A stretch of DNA of 64,000 nt, from NCBI GenBank assembly GCA_964019055.1, contig OZ025211.1, positions 3,270,835-3,334,834 of the forward strand, written 5' to 3'. The notes beneath the pieces were generated by a model. The model did no database searches. It was given only the letters and a program-made list of their open reading frames with translations, and was not told the DNA's origin. Both the position numbers and the translations under genes were made by a program. How positions within the stretch are numbered: the first letter of the stretch is position 1; each line of letters starts with the position of its first letter. Of the stretch, positions 61,601 through 64,000 are shown in pieces. Source of the stretch: Anthopleura xanthogrammica (Eukaryota > Cnidaria > Anthozoa > Actiniaria > Actiniidae).

Positions 61601-63551
61601 TTTGCATGAAAATTTCTGAGTGAGTGTTGCTCAGTGCACGTACCTCCCTGCTTAGTGCTACCGCACTTCCCGCGAAACAATTATTGTCACATCAAGTAAA
61701 GAAAGCGGAAAGTTTCCACTTGGTGCTTAATAACGGCCGGTATGGTTGCCGGTCATGATCACCGTCTAAATTAGCTTTAACTGGCTCAACGCGCCGGGTT
61801 ACTGGTCAAAATGACCGGCAAGGCAAAGATTTGACCAGAAAAGTTTCAATTCTGGCTTAATATTGTCCGATGACCGTCATCGGACAATGTTCAGCCAGAA
61901 TTGGAACTTGTCAGTTGGCCTGCCTTTATTTTAAGCCCTGCAGAGACAAAATTGTTGCGCGCGGCATGATAATATGAGCAACCGCACGCAAGGCAAAATT
62001 GTAAATGCGCGGCAAGTTTCATGACCTTTTTGTTCGTGTTAATGAAAGTGTTTACCACCGTTTCTCATTTAAATTCTCATTTACTAGTTTAGCATCATCG
62101 TGGCATAGTTTAAGTTTTGCCGGATAACACAATGATAAATCATTATATTATATAAGTAGTTGCCAACATCCTACCTTTGTTATTTCTTCACTGCCAGCTC
62201 TTACTGCATAGTGCAGTGGCGTATCACCTCTGTCATCCCTGAGGGTGGCATCAGCACCTGCATCCAGGATCATTTTGACCATTCGCAAATCTCCTTTTAG
62301 TATTGCATTATGTAAAGGACCTCGCCCAAATCTATTGGGGAAATTAATATCTGTGAAAGAAAATGAAAAATACTTTAGAAAGAAGAAGACGACAACGATG
62401 ATGAAGAAGAACAACGACAACAAGATAGGATTAGGAGAAGACTAGGAGTAAGAATGAGTGAAACAACAAGAGTTGAGGTGGTGCAGAAGAAGGAAGAGGG
62501 ACAACAACGACGATAAAGAAGAACAACGACAACAAGATGGAGAGGTTTAGGAGAAGACTAGGAGTAAGAAGAAGTGAAACAAGAGTTGAGGTGGTGCAGA
62601 AGAAGGAAGAGGGACAACAACGACGATGAAGAAGAACAACGACAACAAGAGGGAGAGGTTAGGAGAAGACTAGGAGTAAGAAGAAGTGAAACAACAAGTC
62701 AAGGGTTGAGGTGGTGCAGAAAAAGGAAGAGGGAAAAGAAAAAAACAGCATATTGACCGCATCTTCTGCAACCATGCCAGCATCCCACCCTATGCGCACA
62801 TTGTTCTCCACAGTAGGGTCGTTTCACTCAGTGGCCCATGAAGGTGTACACAAGGGTTCTCTGGCAACCAAAATATTCCCCCATGTTACTTACCTATATT
62901 CTGAGCGAGCAGCTTTGATACGTTCATGTAATCCAATGACATAACAGCGTCATTCAACCTTTGAGGTTTTTTCCCCTTCACCACGTCGCCCTATAGACAA
63001 AACCATGAAGATTTAGTTGTAATAGAAAGCCATAAATCCGATAATAAATAATGAAATTTTCATGGTGCCAATTCAAATTTAATATATAGCTGTTTCTCTT
63101 TTTGCATTTTCAGTCGTGAGGTAAAAAGTAAAAAGTAATTTTGGTTATAATGACATCATCAGCATTAACGTACCGGCATAGATTGTACATTTGAGCAAAA
63201 CTTCGCTGAAGTGTTTGAAAAAACACAAACAACAACAAACAAAAACGAACAAAGAAACATAAAAAAAAAAGATGAATAGAAAACAAAGAAAATGTTCCAA
63301 ACCTCAGCTTCATCTTGCCCCTGATCAGTATGCTGAACATCATCATGATTTTGAAACAGCTTTTCGTCAAGTTTCTCGTAGGACATATAAATACTATTGA
63401 GCTTTTTACTTCGCTCTTCTTTCTTCTTCTTAATGCTTTGAAGGATAAACGTCTCTCCTATCTTGTCTTCTTCTACTTCATTCTTATTTTCATCATCGTC
63501 GTCGTCGTCGTCGTTCAGAAATGATCTTCCTAAATCTTCATCTTCAGCCAT
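45050..63551 (-). CDS. Complete TRPA1-like ankyrin-repeat cation channel (TRPA-B), 29 exons, 1136 aa
   Basis: A plasma-membrane, probably calcium-permeable sensory channel of the TRPA family. Exons 1-15: 63303-63551, 62894-62990, 62175-62350, 57191-57298, 56469-56577, 56046-56143, 55078-55125, 54803-54988, 54381-54569, 53833-53919, 53270-53355, 52711-52872, 52017-52131, 51602-51771, 51401-51485. Exons 16-29: 50702-50758, 49929-50003, 49675-49745, 49158-49320, 48901-48930, 48576-48656, 48313-48479, 47837-47897, 47511-47576, 47187-47360, 46545-46613, 46277-46387, 45751-45869, 45050-45251. The phases join without a break to 3411 nt ending in TAA, and the length is close to that of vertebrate TRPA1. 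Layout: acidic N-terminus (1-83), ankyrin repeats (about 100-620), pre-S1 region (about 630-722), S1-S6 (about 724-970), C-terminal helices. A homeobox gene sits in intron 3. The start ATG at 63551 has A at -3 and G at +4. Confidence 0.93.
46637..46871. mobile_element. Palindromic MITE-like element, family M2
   Basis: Inverted arms of about 50 bp: one side has CAGTTCAGACGTC, CTTTTGC, CGTCGAAT and TTGCCTTTGAGG, and the other has the complement in reverse order. The total is about 235 bp and non-coding. It lies just beyond exon 26 in intron 25 of TRPA-B. Target-site duplication not resolved. Confidence 0.75.
46967..47100. mobile_element. Palindromic MITE-like element, family M3, copy 1
   Basis: The left arm reads GACCTTTTTACCTTGGGCG, TAATGT, CCCATTT, CAGACCACGTG. 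The right arm contains CACGTGGTCT and GGGAAAACATTGTAACC. The outermost right end is degenerate. It is related to the better copy at 55305-55510. Confidence 0.65.
47187..49320 (-). CDS. TRPA-B transmembrane exons S1-S6 (exons 19-25)
   Basis: Exon 19 encodes S1 (FLLNLFFFLALILPLTIM). Exon 20 is a 30-nt microexon in the S1-S2 loop. Exon 21 encodes S2. Exon 22 covers S3, the CDCKWG loop and the start of S4. Exon 23 encodes [17 protein letters not shown], exon 24 is S5, and exon 25 carries the pore ([17 protein letters not shown]) and S6 ([15 protein letters not shown]). The frame of exon 19 runs on past its GTAAGT donor at 49157; that extension is intron. Confidence 0.9.
47417..47500 (+). repeat. 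(GGAGA)n microsatellite filling intron 24 of TRPA-B
   Basis: About 80 bp of GGAGA/GAGAG pentamers occupy more than half of the 150-bp intron 24 (47361-47510). On the coding strand this is a pyrimidine tract starting near the donor of exon 24. Confidence 0.9.
49003..49040 (+). repeat. (CCGA)n/(CCAA)n tetranucleotide repeat
   Basis: A short array of CCGA units changing into CCAA units, within intron 19 of TRPA-B. Confidence 0.8.
49675..51485 (-). CDS. TRPA-B pre-S1 region (exons 15-18)
   Basis: Four short exons (51401-51485, 50702-50758, 49929-50003, 49675-49745) encode the allosteric linker between the ankyrin stack and S1. Recognisable TRPA1 features are MIKLIEKMP, LLDHCM, KDYKIKYDL and LTHPLC just before S1. 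By alignment from memory, the two positions that carry the best-known electrophile-reactive cysteines in mammalian TRPA1 appear to be Val (in MPHVAERLL) and Ser (in RFSKDY) here. Cysteines in LLDHC, LILC and HPLC are kept. Confidence 0.8.
50208..50431. mobile_element. Nested palindromes, probable MITE remnant
   Basis: Inner hairpin: CACTTTTTTCGG and CCGAAAAAGTG around a 9-base loop (about 50212-50244). Outer pair: the arm at 50310-50342 (GTTTGGAACGACGTTTCGGT) is mirrored at 50397-50431. All of it lies in intron 16 of TRPA-B. Confidence 0.55.
50838..51185. mobile_element. Palindromic MITE-like element, family M4, with internal tandem duplication
   Basis: The left end AGAGCAGATAGCGCGGTTTT and CGTATGAATGAGAAACGTAC are mirrored by CCCACTCATACGAAAACCG on the right. 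The right arm is present twice in tandem with a period of 92 bp (TTTCAATGTTACGG at 50985 and 51077). It lies in intron 15 of TRPA-B. A related short element is at 55870-56031. Confidence 0.7.
51602..62350 (-). CDS. TRPA-B ankyrin-repeat exons (exons 3-14)
   Basis: Twelve exons encode a long cytoplasmic ankyrin stack. The TPLHYA/TPLHLA/TALHEA signature recurs at about one repeat per 30-36 residues: GDTPLHYAV, STPLHLAAS, STLLHLAV, STAFHLACEQG, ATPLHNAAKN, TPLMLAAS, GTPLHVAA, RTALHYAASGG, RTALHEAARKG, NTALHLAV. Individual exon coordinates are given in the gene entry. Exon 7 (55078-55125) is only 48 nt and reads VVDLCLKYGARIRQPK; it is supported by its phase and by bridging the end of one repeat to the next. 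Confidence 0.88.
52917..53160 (+). mobile_element. tRNA-like SINE (family S1), best-preserved copy
   Basis: The head contains a B-box-like GAGTTCGATGCCCGAACTC. It is followed by CTCGTACTTCGAGGG, TTCCGGGTTCTCCAG, TTTTCTCCCTCTGCAAAAAT and a 3' block TTCCAATTG...GTGGAAGAAGAGCAACTCTG. The same blocks recur at 53433-53575, 53690-53765 and 55515-55745. It lies in intron 11 of TRPA-B, on the opposite strand to the channel gene. Confidence 0.6.
53433..53575 (+). mobile_element. tRNA-like SINE (family S1), partial
   Basis: Contains GTGGTGAAGCGGTAGTAC, resembling a pol III A box, and GGTTCGATTTCTGGAC, resembling a B box, then TCCGGGTTCTCCGGTTTTCC and AAATTCCAATTCG. A further 3' fragment with GATTCTCCGGGTTCTTTG lies at 53690-53765. 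Both are in intron 10 of TRPA-B. Confidence 0.55.
55305..55510. mobile_element. Palindromic MITE-like element, family M3, copy 2, with AAATA flanks
   Basis: Ends GACCTTTTTAGCTTGGGCG and, on the other strand, AGACCGTTTTACCTTGGGCG. The flanking bases are AAATA on both sides, a plausible 5-bp target-site duplication. The interior arms share CAGATCACGTG/CAGACCACGTA and the ACAAAGAA region with the copy at 46967-47100. It lies in intron 6 of TRPA-B. Confidence 0.75.
55515..55745 (+). mobile_element. tRNA-like SINE (family S1)
   Basis: Shares GAGATCAATTCCTGAACTCA, TGTGAGTAGTGTTGCTTGTT, TCAGTTCGAGAGGTTTTTTG and the 3' block CAGTGGAAGAAGAGCCACTC with the copy at 52917-53160. It abuts the M3 element on its right side. 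Confidence 0.55.
55870..56031. mobile_element. Short palindromic element related to family M4
   Basis: Ends TAGAGCAGTTTTCTTATGAC and, in reverse complement, TAGAGCAGATTTCGTGTGAG. The centre is rich in CCGTGCCGTG repeats. It ends only 15 bp from exon 6 of TRPA-B, just downstream of that exon's splice donor. Confidence 0.65.
56936..57156. mobile_element. Palindromic MITE-like element, family M5
   Basis: Near-perfect inverted arms of about 90 bp: ATTAGTTAGATATTATTACT, GCGCGCTGATCGAGACTGAA, CAATCGTGACA and TGCCGTAAATCA all occur in reverse complement on the other side. A partial extra end (ACGCGCTGATCGAGACAATA) precedes it at about 56892. It lies in intron 4 of TRPA-B. Confidence 0.8.
57780..57935 (+). 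mobile_element. Probable LINE or SINE 3' end with TTGAAC tail
   Basis: An AT-rich stretch ends in AATAAAAGAACTTGAACTTG followed by AAC. A short tandem hexamer tail after AATAAA is typical of L2/CR1-like retroelement 3' ends. No coding part is attached, so it is a 5'-truncated copy. Confidence 0.45.
58412..60623 (+). CDS. NK-like (Vent-like) homeodomain transcription factor, two exons
   Basis: A predicted nuclear DNA-binding regulator of 280 residues. Exon 1 is 58412-58649 and exon 2 is 60019-60623, joined as G|GT in one Gly codon with a CAG/GTAACT donor and a CCAAG acceptor. The homeodomain lies at 60057-60236 and has all the key residues: R5, L16, F20, W48, F49, N51, R53. Q50 and T47 in QVKTWFQNRRMKRKRKR, with YLGTSERQQLA in helix 2, resemble the Vent/Ventx and BarH side of the NKL group, but position 56 is not Trp. 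Exon 1 carries SSFLVQDLL, similar to an engrailed-homology repressor motif, then a Ser-rich linker. The C-terminus has three YPG motifs and a Cys cluster. The ATG has A at -3. The gene lies on the opposite strand inside intron 3 of TRPA-B. Family placement needs a tree. Confidence 0.92.
60057..60236 (+). other. Homeobox (60 codons)
   Basis: Position 1 is Pro and position 60 is Arg. Helix 3 spans roughly residues 42-58 with Q50, N51 and R53 for base contacts. The basic run after W48 (RRMKRKRKR) probably also serves as a nuclear localisation signal. Confidence 0.93.
60727..60988 (+). repeat. Tandem duplication in the 3' UTR of the homeobox gene, period 136 bp
   Basis: Unit 1 (about 60727-60852) and unit 2 (about 60863-60988) share TCAAGCTT, ATAGATTCT, CTTTTC.GCATC, TTCTAT.CGTAGAATATTTT and GTAATA in the same order. 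They sit 100 to 365 bp after the stop codon, before the polyadenylation signal. Confidence 0.75.
61362..61367 (+). terminator. Polyadenylation signal of the homeobox gene
   Basis: AATAAA about 740 bp after the stop, the first full match downstream. It predicts a long 3' UTR containing the tandem duplication. Confidence 0.5.
61818..61930. mobile_element. Perfectly centred palindrome, MITE-like (family M6)
   Basis: ATTGTCCGATGA and TCATCGGACAAT form a 12-bp perfect stem around CCG (61862-61888). Imperfect arms continue outward through TTCAATTCTGGC and GCCAGAATTGGAA to AGGCA and TGCCT. It lies in intron 3 of TRPA-B, downstream of the homeobox gene. Confidence 0.7.
62385..62745 (+). repeat. Purine-rich minisatellite, about 3 copies of 112-116 bp
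   Basis: Units contain GAGAAGACTAGGAGTAAGAA (at about 62436, 62552 and 62664), GAGTTGAGGTGGTGCAGAA and GAACAACGACAACAAGA. It occupies the part of intron 2 of TRPA-B next to exon 3. Frames through it are repeat artefacts. Confidence 0.88.
63303..63551 (-). CDS. TRPA-B exon 1: start codon and acidic N-terminus
   Basis: Encodes residues 1-83. The start is MAEDEDLG, followed by a run of seven Asp from a GAC-type trinucleotide repeat, then a KKKKEE basic patch. The exon ends in phase 0 at GCTGAG before GTTTGG. No signal peptide is expected or seen; TRPA N-termini are cytoplasmic. The 5' UTR is not resolved. Confidence 0.8.
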
Positions 63552-64000
63552 TTTGAATAGCAACCTCGTTGACTGCTTCTAACTGTTTTTTTCCCCAATA
63601 ACTGGACTTTATAGAAAGAGTGGAAAGGAGTGTTAGTTAAAGAGAGAAAAAACGCGTAAAAATGAAAAAAACTTTGAGCTCTGAAAGTCCGGATTTCAAG
63701 CTGACTGCATATTATTTTGTCTTCAATATAATTATGGCCTAGTCAAAACACAGAGTGTCTAGAGTGTCCAACCTTTCAATTATATATTGAGGGGAGGGTA
63801 ATTAAGTTATGAAAGCTCGTTAAAGACATCACAAACGACACACAAATACACCCTAATGTAAGAAATGGAAGTTTTATTAAATTATTTCTTTCAAAATTAT
63901 TGTATTCAAGAACCGAGCTTGGGCTACCTGTTGTCAAAATTTTCCCGAATCATTGGTCAAGTGTGACCAACCAGCCAAGTCAAGTCAACATTAGCATTCG
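63552..64000. other. Upstream flank of TRPA-B
   Basis: AT-rich DNA that should hold the 5' UTR and promoter of TRPA-B. I saw no convincing TATA box at a sensible distance and no coding frame. Confidence 0.4.

Noticed and set aside
62574..62756. Basic and acidic frames near exon 3 of TRPA-B
   Set aside because: They lie wholly in the 112-116-bp purine-rich minisatellite.
1..64000. Search for CRISPR arrays, operons, rRNA or intact tRNA genes
   Set aside because: None seen. The repeats are contiguous satellites without unique spacers, and the genes are split eukaryotic genes.

Overview
The window looks like animal nuclear DNA, most likely from an anthozoan cnidarian such as a coral or sea anemone. 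It is AT-rich, its genes are split by spliceosomal introns with GT-AG ends, and it carries microsatellites, short palindromic MITE-like elements and SINE-like repeats. The gene content is TRPA channels, divergent forkhead genes and an NK-like homeobox gene. The taxon is inferred from gene content and repeat style; nothing in the sequence proves it.

I can support five protein-coding genes. (1) At 181-5652 on the plus strand are the last ten coding exons of a TRPA1-like cation channel (TRPA-A); its ankyrin half lies left of the window. (2) At 13004-14074 on the minus strand is an intronless forkhead gene (Fox-1). (3) At 33459-34418 on the plus strand is a second intronless forkhead gene (Fox-2). 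(4) At 45050-63551 on the minus strand is a complete 29-exon TRPA1-like gene (TRPA-B) encoding 1136 aa. (5) At 58412-60623 on the plus strand is a two-exon homeobox gene encoding 280 aa, nested inside intron 3 of TRPA-B.

The layout is a palindrome of genes: TRPA(+), Fox(-), Fox(+), TRPA(-). Each arm holds one TRPA and one forkhead gene facing each other. The simplest reading is an ancient inverted duplication with its axis near 23.8 kb. The TRPA copies share exon boundaries and phases wherever both can be seen, including a 30-nt microexon. The forkhead copies differ almost entirely outside the DNA-binding domain, but inside it they have 5 differences in 252 nt, with one run of 137 identical bases. 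That is too similar at synonymous sites to fit the divergence of the flanks, and suggests local gene conversion between the inverted copies.

The regions between genes (5.7-13 kb, 14.2-33.2 kb and 34.9-45 kb) contain no gene I can support. They hold simple repeats, a few tandem duplications, and three hairpins resembling the hammerhead-ribozyme core of Penelope-like retroelements. The introns of TRPA-B are full of palindromic MITE-like elements and related SINE-like copies. A 737-bp hexanucleotide array and a canonical G-quadruplex motif sit in introns of TRPA-A.
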